Shown one piece after another: positions 1-12,629 of a stretch of 64,000 nucleotides of DNA. The DNA comes from Cheiracanthium punctorium (taxonomy: Eukaryota; Arthropoda; Arachnida; Araneae; Cheiracanthiidae). A model generated the notes under the pieces. That model was not told where the DNA came from. It ran no database searches and saw only the letters and a list, made by a program, of their open reading frames with translations. Both the position numbers and the translations under genes were made by a program. Where the stretch lies: positions 338,501-402,500 of the forward strand of contig JAWZYV010014440.1 of assembly GCA_038373885.1 (NCBI GenBank). Reading direction: 5' to 3'. Positions within the stretch are counted from its first letter, which is position 1; every line of letters starts with the position of its first letter.

Positions 1-1180
1 ACAATCTCGACGAATGGACAATAACATCTCAAATGAATTTAGAATACACAAACATAACACGTCTCACTCACCTTGAGACACACACATACCAATCGATATC
101 TGCCACAAAGCGAGGGGAAAAAATTAAAACCGCTCGCTGGTCACAACCTACGGAAGGTCAGTGCCCAGTTTAACAGACAGACGCCTACATGTTTCAAGTG
201 ATTCGATTCTATGTACTTAACAGTTCTTCCATAGTATAAGTTGAAACAAATCAGAAAAGGGAAGAAGAAAAAGAAAAGAAATAAAAAATCAGCGGACATT
301 TCAATTCATATACTTCTAACATAAGTAGTTCAGGCAGAAAATTGACGGGTGTGACTTAACAAATTTTTTATTATAACGGACTGATTTTCCACAGATATGT
401 CTTCTGTTTCTAGTCAATACTAAAAAGCGCCGCTTGCATGCATATATTTCAAAGTAATTTCAAATTTTTCATCATTTATAGCAAGTACACTAGCATAGTA
501 CATTTTGCTACTTGATTTTTTACTACTGCTAGCAACAACTAATGAAGTCAAAACGAAATTCCCAAACAAAAGATCTTTTTAATTTCCCTTTGAGCATTCA
601 TGTACATTTCTTCACAATTTTCTTGCGGGTCAATCATTTCTTTATCATTTTGAGGAACGATTACTTTAATTTTTTCTAATGCTGATCTTGAGGTCCTTCT
701 CATCAAAAGGCAATTTGAAGAAACTATTTTACATTTTAAGAACAAGTTTCACACATTTGGATTAATGTTATGAAAACATTAAAATTGTAAGTGTATTTAC
801 TGAGAAATAATATTATATATATAAATATATAAAGATTGTGGAAAGAGTTCAAAATACTTTGAAGAAAAATTTTCAAGATTTTTCACTCATCACCCAGTGT
901 TAATAAAAATGATTTTCATAAAAAGCGCAGGCAGAAAAAAACTAATAACTGCTGAAATAGATGACAGTTAATGCACACAAGTTAGGAGAACACTGACTTC
1001 AGTTAAGAAATAAAGATCGACAAAACATATGTGTATATTATACATACACATATATTTTCAGAAATATTAGTTTTGAATATTTCACATTTATTTTTCATTT
1101 ATATTTCACATTTATTTTTGAATATTACACATTTAAGAAATATATCGTAATTTTTGAAAACACCAAATGAAAACTTATCC
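1..1180. other. AT-rich stretch without a recognisable gene
   Basis: I see no credible ORF, RNA gene or transposon end here. The short ORFs are interrupted and of low complexity. One copy of the 12-mer GACGGGTGTGAC lies at 344-355; two more copies form the inverted pair at 1183-1355. Confidence 0.6.
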
Positions 1181-1182
1181 AA

Positions 1183-1355
1183 TTTGTCACACCCGTCACT
1201 ATAAAATCTGGCTATTAAAAAAGATTATTTTCTATTTAACATTTTATACTTACTTTGTTAATTATAAGTTCATCCATAGAAAATTTCATGTTTCTCCAAT
1301 AAACGGTTTGTTGTGTATCAGTTATAAACATCTTTTACGTGACGGGTGTGACAAA
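1183..1355. repeat. Short element or spacer bounded by a perfect 17-bp inverted repeat
   Basis: TTTGTCACACCCGTCAC at 1183-1199 is matched exactly in reverse complement at 1339-1355. The core is also present at 344-355 in the same orientation as the right copy. The 139 bp between the arms are AT-rich and non-coding. The arms could be the TIRs of a tiny MITE (173 bp), or the 344 and 1186 copies could bound an 854-bp one. No clear TSD was seen at either boundary, so the class is open. Confidence 0.5.
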
Positions 1356-1359
1356 GATT

Positions 1360-2050
1360 TATTTATTTTTAATTAATAGTGCATATGTTTAACTTTTTTA
1401 TTTTAGCAGTATAGGACTACATATCTTAATTGGTATTACCTACATACAATATTTACATTTACAATTTAAAAAGAGAGTGTTTAAAAATATTTCTGAGTAA
1501 ATGTAACTACTATGTTTTTCACACTTGATTACCAGATTTCTGCAATGTTAGAGGTCACATTTATAGAACTGTCTTACTTTTAAAAAGATTATTGTTTGAA
1601 ATTCAAAGTATACATCAAAATAGATTTAATTTGATATGTCACAAGTGATTATGCAACAAATTCGAAAATTTGATACCTTTGTCCACTTTTACATGGAATG
1701 GCTCCAATGCGAATGACGACTTTTTTTTTTTAATATGGGGGAAAAACATAAATGAAAAATAAAACACACTATTTAAGGAATTATGTATAATAGAAATATG
1801 TCACTCGTTTCAACTTATTTAATAAAATTCGTAGTTTAAATTTAAGTTTGTGTTGCATAACTGGATTATTTTAAGGCCGAATATTGTCCGGATGATAGAA
1901 ATTCTGGAGCTTGGATAAAAGGGCTCAACTATATTCTTCACCATTCAGTTTATTTAGAAGGGGGGGGGACTTTCAGCATATATTTTTGTACTTAAAAACC
2001 ACGTTACCCACAACCCCTGGTTTTTACGCGCGCTTGCACACGCACACACA
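1360..2050. other. AT-rich stretch, no gene seen
   Basis: It contains a T run near 1721-1731, a G run near 1960-1969 and a short CA-rich tract (about 2037-2051) directly before the mariner-type MITE end. Nothing coding was recognised. Confidence 0.55.
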
Positions 2051-2745
2051 CATGGTGTCCCAAAAACACTGACCTGGGGTTTTATTCCTTAAGTATTGAT
2101 GGCAGACATTTACAGTAAATTACAGTAAAAAAGAAAAAAAAAGTGAAGAATTTTATGACATCGATTAAAATTTTGAGGAAATTAAATAAAATGCAAAATT
2201 TAAATTTTTATATCTCCCCCCTCTTCCGTACAAAAAATTTCTTAGTTAGTAAAATGGGACCCCACACGTTAATTAAGCGATGTAACCTTTTCAGGAAATT
2301 AAATCAAATTCAAAATTTAAATTTTTATACCCCCCCCCCGCACCGAACCGAAAAAAAAAATCTTAGTAAAATATGCCCCACACATTAATTAAGCAATGTA
2401 TAAAATTTGAGTGTTTTATCCTAAAAAGTGCAGAAGATAGAACATACAAATATGCTAACTTAAATCATTTTTCAATTTCAATGGCTCTGGAAGGGAAAAA
2501 ATCGCAACGGACGATCGCGTTTCAGGGGGTCATACACAAATTACGAAAGAAAACAACGATCGCATAATACATAATACCTTTGCTATAACTGGTACTGCAT
2601 AGCCCCTCACCAACTTTGCTTAAAGATATCTTGGAGCTCTTTTAGGATGAAAGGTCGAAACTTTGAATAACACCTAATTAATGTAGTGGGCACATTTTAC
2701 TAATCGGGAAATTTTTTAGTGGGAGAAGTAAAATATATTACATGA
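2051..2745 (+). mobile_element. Degenerate mariner-type MITE (same family as 63474-63835)
   Basis: The left end (CATGGTGTCCCAAAAACACT) followed by a TTATT-CCTTAA stretch and a TTGAT motif matches the left end of the better preserved copy at 63474. The block GGGCACATTTTACTAAT at about 2689-2706 matches the interior of that copy at 63669-63684. The right TIR (GGACACC...) was not found, so the copy is truncated or decayed. An internal tandem duplication lies at 2177-2410. There is no transposase coding. Confidence 0.45.
2177..2410 (+). repeat. Two-copy tandem repeat, period about 117 bp
   Basis: A unit starting GGAAATTAAATAAAATGC at 2177 recurs as GGAAATTAAATCAAATTC at 2294. Both units continue with CAAAATTTAAATTTTTATA, a pyrimidine tract (CCCCCC), and CCACACNTTAATTAAGC. 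Divergence is moderate, with small indels around the C tracts. The short ORFs read across this block are by-products of the repeat. Confidence 0.7.
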
Positions 2746-2749
2746 TTCA

Positions 2750-5690
2750 ATTAGAATCCATTTTTACATAAGCATACAAACAGCATTTGTGAATTTTAAT
2801 TACAGTATAAATTTTGAAAAGGGAAAACTCTAGATTTAATCCTTTATGTCCCAAATTAATTTATTTTACGAAAAATAACTTTGAATTTTTTTTATTGTAC
2901 TATTAGAAATATCACATATTAAGTAATCTTTTTATGTATTACATACACCTCATACTAAAATAAATATTAGAACTACAGGATACTGGCTTCGCATTTAGTA
3001 CAGATTTATGTCCTATTATGGAATTTTACTGATGTGATTTTAAAATCCTGTCGTGCCGTAAAGAGCTAAGCATCAAAGAAATCTGCGCTTTACGCAAATT
3101 TTCAACAATCCCATCTGATTTTTACAAAATAGACAGCAGACCAAAAGGCTGTTGCATAGAAAAAAAAAAAAATCGCAAAAGAACACAGAGAGAGTTACTT
3201 CGCTTCGGAAATGGGCAGATCCCCAAGTCCGTATATCTACACCACTGGTTGGTACGAAGAGGGATAATACCACTAAGTGGAATGCTGGAAACAAAAACAC
3301 CGAACGTGAAATGTACACAAATTGCGCTTCCACCACCAGCGCGGGCGGAAGGTGAAACGAGTAATTTCACAGTTCGTTCCACGAAAGAAACAATGGACAA
3401 TTTGAATAATTCGCCATGGTACGATGATCTAACAATAAATCACACACATCTCTGTTGGTCGATGTCCAAATTTGCTTCATCGTGAAGAAAAAAAGTACTT
3501 CTGTCCCCGCGAAGAAATGGACAGATTTTCAGTTTTCGGAAACTGCATAAGACACGATTCAGAACAATTTATATTTGACGGAAATGTTGGTCTCTCGTAG
3601 AAAATTTCTCAGGTAATCCGCAGAGATAACCCGGTTGTTAACATACTTTGATATCTACTACTTTGAAGGTGATAATACGATTTTTTTTTTTTTTTTTTTT
3701 CCGAAGAACGAAAAAACAAGTCCGAAAGTCATATTTTAGTTCAAATTTTAAGATCTTAGAATCACTTACAGATAAAAGAATAAGAACAAAAAATTTTACT
3801 GTATAAAGTTTGAACCCGATAAAATTATAGAAGAAACAATTAGTATTAATAAATTTTTTTTAAACAAATACTTGATATCATTTTCTTTAGCCATATGTAT
3901 AATGTTAAAGGTAATGTAATATGTATAATGTATATCCCATGTCAATTCTCACTAAGCACGGTCTAACGAGGCATTCAAAAGATTCGCTATATTCTAAAGC
4001 CTGAACTGTTGTCTGTAAAAGACGTCGCGGCTACTTAACTAATTATATACACCCATAAATACTCTGAGCTGTAAGTCACCAATTCATAGTAAAGAGAGAA
4101 ATGAAACACCGTAATTCACGACATTGAGACTGAGAGAGAGAAACAAAAGCCAATCATTTAGTAAAGCGAGAATATTATTCTGTTCAGACACCTATTCAAA
4201 AAACCGTGTATTCGCCAACTCATCTAATAGCACCTACCATCAGGCGAAATTTTGTTCACCTTAAACATGGTAATTTACATATATTAAGCATGAGATAAAA
4301 ACATAATTATGTTTTAAAAAGATATAATGGTTTCAGGAATATATATTAACCAAAAGTTTTTTTTTAAAGAGAGTATATATATATTTTCTCCCCCTTTGCT
4401 CCTTACATAGTTAATGTGCAGCCCATGTGCAGTTTTAACGAGCAATAAATTACTGACTTTGCACTGGAGAAAATTGATGTGTTTTTAAAGTAACCACTTT
4501 GCGTAGGAAGTAAGGTGATAATTTAAATATTCAGGAGAGCATCGTGAATTTTAAAAACATAGTAAATACGTTATTTAACATGAAATAGAATTTGTTCAAA
4601 TTAATAACATTCAAGGAAACAATGCTTTTAATTACTCGTCTTCAAAAGTTCATTCTGAGTCTACAAAACTTAATTGCTTCACCGGACAGAACATTTTAGA
4701 TAAAATACTCTCTCTCTCTCTTTTTTTTTTTCTCGTCAGGGTACTTACTTTAACTTTTTACCTGTTAAAAAAGCAAGCCCACGTTTTTCTTTTAGCAGGA
4801 GTTGCGATCAATATTTCTGAAGAGACTACTGAAGAAATTATATAATGAAATTAAGCTGTATGAAAAATAAGCATTTTACCTTTTGCGTGATTTAATTTTT
4901 TGTAATAACAAGCAGATGACATAAAACTAACGCAAGACACTCTTGAGAGTATGCATCAGTAATTAAATCGGTTATGTCAAATTCTTGCATAAATCAATAA
5001 CATTTTTTTATAAATTTTCAATGCTTAGCAATAGAATCTTAGCCATTTTTTAAATATTAAAAAACAAACTCTTGATACACAGAGAAAGGAAACATTGAAA
5101 TATTTTTAAACTAACGATTTGAAAAATCAATTTGCCGCTAAAAAATAAGTCTAAAAATCACAATAAATAACGAAAACATTCACCGAACTTTTGATTTTAT
5201 AATTTTTCAATCTATGTTTAACTTTGTTTTACAAAAAAAAAAAAAAAAAAAAAAAAATTATCGATATTAATGAAACAATGAATAAACTAACTAATGTACT
5301 TTTAATAGATGATATCTTAATATAACGCAGAGGCGATTGTAAATTTCAAGTAAAATTTTATGAATAACAAATTAATTTTTTGAAATTATCAGATATTCCA
5401 TTCAGATATAAATAACATGGACACCTTTTATTCCCGAAGTAAAGGATTAACACATTCAAAGACAGGTCAGACAGACAAACTAAACACAATTTATGAAGTT
5501 GTAAAGCAGACTACAATAGTAATTCCTTAACTAAGTGATGCATAATACGTAATTAGGCACATACTTTAAAAACAATTTTCACGAAAACTGAAATACAAAA
5601 TTCGTAGTTTTTTAAATGTCAGGAGGACATTTTCGTGTTCATTATTTATCTTAGTTTTAGGCTCTTTAAACTTATGTAGACTGAAGTTTG
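2750..5690. other. Long non-coding stretch with homopolymer and microsatellite tracts
   Basis: No gene was recognised. Notable sequence: a 20-nt T run at 3681-3700, a CT microsatellite near 4709-4720 followed by T, and a 25-nt A run near 5233-5257. The block 3040-3630 is visibly less AT-rich than its surroundings and has overlapping short ORFs on both strands (3152-3485), but none resembles a protein I know. It could be a host exon, a promoter region or an old repeat; the sequence alone does not decide. Confidence 0.5.
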
Positions 5691-5694
5691 AGTT

Positions 5695-6930
5695 TGAGGA
5701 ATTACGGCCGATTATCTGCTCGAGGAATCACTGAAGAAAACTCTGGTGTATAGACCAAATTAAAAAAAAATTTTTTTTTGAAGTTACTTGGATCTCTACT
5801 AGACTTTGATGTCTATCAGACCTACCATGTACCTCTGAGGGGACGTTCATATCAGTTCAAATTTTACGGAAAAGATAAAATTCAAATCGATATTAGAAGA
5901 CATATTTTCTATCGCAAGTAAAAATAAATTCTTTCTTCCCCCCCCCCCTCGAAATAAACAGAGCATACAATTGTAAACTTTCCAGCTGTGTAATGGTAAT
6001 TACATACATAACCTAGAAATCTGAGATGAGTAAGTCAATAATATAATACCTGAACATTTCCTGTCAGCAAGCCGGCAGAAAGTTGATACATAAAACAATG
6101 AATGCCATCAACAATTCTCAAGTATAATTACGTTTATTTTTTTCCCGACTATGACATTCGTGAGTACAGCTGGCTTTTTTCTATGGCAAGACAATAAATC
6201 TGCAGATCTTTCATCAAAACACAGCATGGCACATTACATTTATATTTCTTTCGATTTCGTAACTGTGCAGAGAAAGATTCGTGCCATTAAAACTTTTATG
6301 CATATCATTTAATAAATGTTTTAAAACTGAATTGTTTTTAAAATAATGAAAATTAACAAGCTAGAGAAGTACTAAGTACTCAATATACTTCTAGCTATTT
6401 TGAGACACTCGGTTACTACCGAGTAGTTGTGAGATTTTCCAAAAAATGTTCCACTTTGTTATTGATTTAAAACAGCTAAGATAAAAATTTTGTTTATTTA
6501 AATAATTTCTACACATTTTTTACAGTGTCCTTTGAACATTTTTGCTACTATAATTTAAGTTGAAAAAAATCCGAGTAATATTTATAACAGCATCTGCACT
6601 TATTTAAATGTATGAAACAAACATTTTCCAAGTCAAAGACTTTGTAACTTTTAAAAAAGTTCACTTTTGTTATAACTTAAGTTTAAATTATATGAAAGAG
6701 GGAAAAAACTTTTAAAAATTTAAGCACTACTCTTCTTATCATCCAACAGAGTTCGTTATGTGGATGCATAATGTTTAAGGATTACAAAATATTGTTCTGT
6801 ATCGAAAATAGTGCAGGGATACAGAAAATGTCTTTATTCCCAACATTTAACCTAATCCATATGAAAATTTCCCAAAATCTTACGACATTATTACGAATTT
6901 TTGAGATGATCTGCCTGTCAGGGGTAAATT
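5695..6930. other. Non-coding stretch with a short SINE-tail-like fragment
   Basis: At about 5699-5735 the words GGAATTACGGCCGATTATC and TGCTCGAGGAATC resemble the tail end of the SINE at 6937-7154 (GGATTACGGCCAATTATC). This suggests a short relic of the same family. The rest is AT-rich with a C run near 5939-5948. No gene was seen. Confidence 0.4.
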
Positions 6931-6936
6931 GTCTAA

Positions 6937-7154
6937 TTGTTGTTGGATTACGGCCAATTATCTGCACAAGGGATCTAGGCCGAGAGGTGGGGTGCCTCCA
7001 TGGGGGATCTTTCTAAGGGGTCCTAACCCGTATTTACTCAACGTTTCAGAGGAAAACACGGAAATATCCGAAAGGTTAGGTGGGCGGACGCGACCTGGTT
7101 TTGAACCAGGCACCTTCCCAGTTCAAAGCGCGATGCGCTAGGCCACTGGTCGGC
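6937..7154 (-). mobile_element. tRNA-derived SINE (subfamily 2)
   Basis: On the minus strand the head contains pol III promoter-like boxes: A-box-like TGGCCTAGCG near 7139-7148 and B-box GGTTCAAAACC at 7097-7107, about the spacing found in tRNAs. Downstream, the body shares the core word ACCCCTTAGAAAG with the SINEs at 24805-25035 and 50973-51204, although the tRNA-like head differs. The tail ends in a TTGTTGTTGG-type simple run on the plus strand. Flanks TAAATTGTCTAAT and TAAATTTAGTCTAAAT may be an imperfect TSD. An ORF read through this block has no meaning. Confidence 0.75.
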
Positions 7155-7159
7155 TAAAT

Positions 7160-8988
7160 TTAGTCTAAATTTCGTATTTTAAGCGTCAAATAGTGATTAA
7201 AATTTGAATTTTGTTGCATGAAAATCTGTTAACTAGAATGCGAGATAGGGAGTTTTGGTTGTTATTGTTATTATTATTAGTTATCGATAATACATGAAGA
7301 TTGACTATTATTATAATAATATTAATACGAAGAAAATGATTATTTTTAATATAAACAAAGCACTTGTAATAGGCTACTTTTTTTGCACCGTCAATAAAAT
7401 CTCTCCCCTCCTGAAAAATAAATTTGCATATAAGTAATTTTTTTTTTCACCATGATGCCTAGAAATTCAATCTTCAAAATTTGCATACATATTGATAAAA
7501 AGTGGAAAAACACATTTTTTCGAAATTATTAAAAATTGTGATTTTAATTAAAAATTTAATTTTTAAATTTAGATTTAGAAAAAAGTTATTTTAAATTGAA
7601 GCAGCCACGTTGTATAGTTTATGAAAGTCCTTAAAACACTGAACGAAATGACATAAATTTCATCGCTCTAGGGCAAATAGATCTTGAGTTGCATCACTAA
7701 AAATTAATATACAAAGCAAAATTTCAGATATTTTTTTAAATTTTGAAAATTCTTGAAGGAATAGCAGAAAAAATTTGAAACTTCAAAATTTTCATCTGAA
7801 AGGTACTACCCCACTTTAATGAAAAGCGTGAAAAAAAAATATCAGACAGCACATATACATTAAAAAAATGACGATTTGGATACGATTTCCAGATGTTATG
7901 TTACCGCCGAAACACAGAAAGTTGCGGCGAACAAAAGGAAATCTTGTAACACATCGAAGAACATCATGCCTTCTATTATTCACTCCTATCGTTACTAATT
8001 TACTATTACTGTCCCATTTTACAGCGAAGTGTTAACAAGTCATACTGTACCGCGTTTCTGTGTCAGATAATATCTTTCAAAATACATATCCTATCATGCC
8101 ACTTACAACATCTGCCTAGCACAGTAGACGATCTCGTGAACGAATAATTCTATAAGTAACATAAGCGGAAAAAAGGGAGTAAATACATTCTGTGTTGGTT
8201 TTATTGAGAACACACACTAGAAAAGAACAAAGGGGGAGAGAAAAAAAGAATTTTATACGAGAATTTCTTCATCCCTTGAACGTAGTACATTCTTTTGTTT
8301 ATTTCTTACGGTCTGATCTCTTGTAACTCGGGATAGGTACAAGATTAAGAATGTGTTTTCTAAATCAAACGCCTCTTTTTTCTTAATACAGCATAAGATG
8401 TTGAAATAAACAATGGGGATGAAACAAAACATAAGAAGGAGAAGTACACAGCGGTGATAGAAAAAAAAAAAAAATTAAGAATCATACTAAGGGTTTTTGC
8501 TTCGATCAAAATGCCAACAAGAAAACTTCAAAAAAAACAATAAAGACAATAAAAAGCGAATTATATTACCAGAAATGACACAAAATCAAGAAAAGCAAAC
8601 ATAGATGGCAATCTTATAAACATGGTACTCAAGGACATGGTCGGGGGACCTGTCCAACCACGAAATTTTAGTCAATACATTAGTTTTTTTAAAATTTGCG
8701 TTGATTCTGAAGATCAGTTAAAGGTGAAAAGATTGTAGCACTACATATGCCCCCCCCCCACTCCCCGATTTTCTGAAAGGCAGTATGTTCACGACATACT
8801 TTCCACATACATTAAAACAACGAACACTTCAAAATCTACCTGAACAGAACAAAATTTAAATTTTCCAACTCGGTTAATCAGTTCAATAATTTTAATAGGT
8901 GAACATACATTAAAAAAAGTGTCGAATATCAAAAACAAACGAAACGCCTAGAAAATTTCCGTGTAAAAATGGTTGGGAGACGAGAGGC
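7160..8988. other. AT-rich stretch, no gene seen
   Basis: It contains a TTA-type microsatellite (about 7260-7280), poly-T and poly-A tracts (about 7437-7447, 8461-8474) and a C run near 8750-8759. Nothing coding or structured was recognised. Confidence 0.55.
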
Positions 8989-8996
8989 TGTATAAT

Positions 8997-9770
8997 TAAA
9001 GTGACCATACGTCCCGTTTTGAACGGGACAGTCCCGTTTTTAGGGGGCTTGTCCCGTTGTCCCCAAGCACAGCTTAGGGACACCATAATGTCCCGTTTTT
9101 AGACAATGTCCCGTTTGTAGAGAGTGACCCACGGTAACGATTTCAATAAAGGCCGCTAAAAATCTAAAATCATCCAATGGCAGTGTCTGTAAGAAAAAAA
9201 AAAAACCTCCCTCCCTCCCTCCAATTTCGATTTAATATTCTTTTTTTGTCAACTATTTCAATTTATTTAATTTTTATTTCTTTTTTTTAGTCATGTTCCT
9301 CTTTTGCTTATTCCTCCCCCCCCCCGAACTCCACTTTATTTTCCCTTTTCATTCTGGTTTTTTAAGAATTTTTTTCCTTCCAAATGACAATTTTCCTTTT
9401 TTCTGTGTATCCTTTTGTTTACATCTCACTTTTCTACCTTCCTGCCTTGTGTCGGATGGCGTGTTTGAAGTCGAAGGGCCTACCCCTTGCACCACCCGAA
9501 ACGTACGTCTTGCACTATTTTTTAAAGTATATGTGTATGTGTGTGTTAGAAAATCTTTTTTTTTCATTTTATTTTAATATTAATATTAACACAATTTTTT
9601 TTGTGCGTTTTCTTAACAACTAAAAGATACACCAGACCTGTCCATTCAGTCTCCCTACACTATTACCTTTAAAACAGTAGATGTCCCGTTTTGAGGAAGA
9701 AAATAAATACACTATTGCCAAAAGTGTAGTAGATGTCCCGTTTTGAAGGAAAAAATAAATGGTCACGTTA
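8997..9770. mobile_element. hAT-like non-autonomous transposon with iterated GTCCCGTTTT motif
   Basis: Ends: TAAAGTGACCAT at 8997-9008 and, in reverse complement, TAACGTGACCAT at 9759-9770. These fit the YARNG start of hAT TIRs. Flanks TGTATAAT (8989-8996) and TGTATAGT (9771-9778) match at 7 of 8 positions, as an aged 8-bp TSD would. The word GTCCCGTTTT recurs near both ends (9011, 9050s, 9090s, 9108, 9683, 9736), in the manner of subterminal transposase-binding repeats. The interior is T-rich, has a CTCC microsatellite near 9207-9222, and encodes no transposase. Confidence 0.75.
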
Positions 9771-9779
9771 TGTATAGTC

Positions 9780-12300
9780 TCATAAAATAATATGCAATAA
9801 TGGGAAATAAACCTGTCTTGTCTGGAATAAAAGCTTCCAATTTGCGTCTGGTATCCATCCTTATTTTCCCATGTGAAAGGGAAGCAGCAGGTGAAAGCAA
9901 CCCCCTCATAAATTTGTAGTCCTGTTTACAAAATGACGAAAATCAACGGTTCTTTCTCCTTTGGATGAAATTGAGAATCTAACTCATGGAGGGGTTTGTA
10001 GAAACAAATCCAAAAGTTCATTAGGTAGAACAAGTTATTTATTCTCCTTCCCGCAATCAGTGTATGTGTATGTGTATTCATGGGCATCACCAACTATGAG
10101 GATACGGGGCTGCATCTCCCTTAATACACAGCTTATCAATCTTACCTGTTAATGAAGATGGGAAAAGGGAACACACTTTGTTCTCCCCGTCATTTATAAT
10201 CATCAGCAGGCGATGTGACGCCTATTAATATTTATATATATTTTTTCTATTAAACATGGCGAAAAGGTTCCACAATTGTAGGAAAACTAAATTTTTACAC
10301 TACTGTTTGTCACAGGTGTAATGAAAAAGTCAAATTCTTTTTCAGGACGAAAATGCTCGATCACGCCAGATTCGGAAAAAATACTGAGTTGAATGTACTA
10401 ACTGGCACTGGGTTATAGAACTCTCTGCCCGATACCCGACTTATTACCTCCTTTTTAGACATGCTGACGCCGTCTAGCCCCGGAGGGAGAGGGGGCGGGG
10501 GGAATACTGCACATCAAACAGTTGGAAAAACTGCATCAATAAAATAATGATTTTGATTTCCTTTTTAAGAATTTTGATTTTCAAAGAGGAATAATGAATA
10601 CATAAGATTTGTTAATGCTTGAAATGCAAATTAGTGGATCATTTTGCTCCTGATTCTAAACTTAAGTACGAATATATTTGCTTAAAAAAACACCACTATG
10701 TGTAATTTTGAAAATTAGTCTGATATAGCAAAATAATTATATGAAAATTCACTATTATATTTGAAAAAATACTAACATCTTCATTGTGCTTCCATTTTTC
10801 TTTTTAAAATACATTTCTCCCAGAAACACTGAAATGATTAAGTTATTAAATTTGAAATAGCTGGGATGATTGTTTCTTTAAATCTCACAGACAAAACAAT
10901 CATTCACTGCATTGCCGTTTTGACTGATTTTGTGCATGGGCTATAGAACTCTCATTGGCATGCCGAAACAAAAAGACAGTTCAGTTGCGATCAGCCACAA
11001 AAGAAGCTTAGATCTTTATCTAACAACAATGGGTAATCGAAGTTGAAAAGGTTAAAAAGCTTCGATTTCGCAGTTTGTCTGCGCAGACATTGCATCACCA
11101 AGCCATGTCCTCTTGTCCATTGAGGCCGACCACTCAGAGCTAATTGCTACTTTGAAGCAGATAGGGCTTTTATGCTGACACGATAAAAGATCAAATGTTA
11201 ACGAAAGGTGACTTGCTCAAGAATACAGACATGGTTACTCAATTTAGGTGAATCAGACCACATGGTACATTTTGAACAGAGACATTCTGCCAATTTTCAA
11301 GTGCCTGACATTGTTGCACTTATGCACCTAAATTATGCGAATTTCGAACTACTGCCTTAAAAGACATAACCAGAGGTTCTGTAAATTTTAAAATCTACTT
11401 GGTTTTGCAGTAGCGATTCCATAATTTAATGCACAGAAGATCCTGTTAAAATTTCTGAAGTGATTTTAACCACTAAAATATTTTTAAAAAACCCATGCAT
11501 TCTTTAAATAGGTTCTGAAAGTTATCATTATAACAAAATATTTAAAACATTGTGCATAAATTATCGTTTAAGATTTGCGGATATGAGAAACAAAATGACC
11601 CGTTTTCATATCCATTTATATATATATAAAGTTATTCTTTTTCATAATCGTATCTGCGGATCTAGCTTTTTAACGATCCGGCATACCTTTAGTCTGAACT
11701 CGAGATTTGTTATTTTACAAGCTAACGAAAATTTTGGCAGGTATACATAAAAGAGAAATAATTATGTTTTTAAAATGAGACAATGAGGTGCATTTTTAGA
11801 AGATGAGGCTGAAGGGCTAGAGCCCATTCCAAAATCTGACCCTTCTTTAGCTTACAATTTAATATTTAGCTAACAATTTGAAACTGTCCCCCGAAATAAA
11901 ATCCTAACTACGCCGCCGAAGAAAATATCATTTTTGGATGCACAAGTTACGGAGTAAGTTTAACAAACGGCTATTTCCTTTTTTCAAAAATGTGCCAAAA
12001 GCAAAAGTTTTTATGCAATATATGAAATGCCGTTTTTCTATAATTCAAATAGTTCAAATCATAAAAGAGTCGCCGTTTGGTATACTAAAGGAAATCTGTT
12101 TAAAGCGAACAGTCAGTTGATATTTTTAATCCTATATAATTCACAAATGTCATTGCTGCTCAGGAATTTTATCCTTTGACATTAAGGTAACTATCATCTA
12201 AAGTGGAATTGATTTTGTGCCATTTACAACAGCAGAACTACAACGTACGGTATAAAATGAGTTTGGAAGAGTTTTACTCCGAGGCGAGGCGGAAAAACAT
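9780..12300. other. Non-coding stretch, no gene recognised
   Basis: There are TG-rich simple sequences near 10060-10078 and a G-rich tract near 10480-10502. The block 10960-11340 is somewhat less AT-rich but has no ORF or motif I recognise. Confidence 0.5.
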
Positions 12301-12311
12301 TCACATGCTCC

Positions 12312-12619
12312 CAGGCGCGGATCCAGAAATTACTCAAGGAGGGGGCGATTTTGTACCTGAAACAGGGGTGTAGAATGCGCAAAATCATTTTATAATTAAT
12401 TATACCAATTAATGTAATTAATTATATCATTGATAAAATCTCTATATGAACTATGATTAAAAAGGACAGGGAGTAGTACCCGCAATACACCTCTTAGAAA
12501 AAGGCTACTTAATTTTCATTATAATTTCATAATATATTTTAACAGGTTATATCAGAGTTTTAGACTTCGACCAGGAGGGGGCGATCGACCCCACCGCCCT
12601 CCCCTTGGATCCGCGCCTG
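12312..12619. mobile_element. hAT-type MITE with perfect 8-bp TSD
   Basis: TIRs start CAGGCGCGGATCCA at 12312 and end with its match TGGATCCGCGCCTG at 12606-12619. The inner parts of both arms also pair (GGAGGGGGCGA). The element is flanked by an identical 8-bp duplication, CATGCTCC, at 12304-12311 and 12620-12627. The 8-bp TSD plus CAGG ends indicate the hAT superfamily. At 308 bp with an AT-rich non-coding core it must be mobilised in trans. Confidence 0.92.
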
Positions 12620-12629
12620 CATGCTCCTA

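Noticed and set aside
7091..7154. Functional tRNA gene
   Set aside because: The A and B boxes are present, but the segment is continuous with a SINE body shared by other copies and the acceptor pairing is poor; it is a SINE head.
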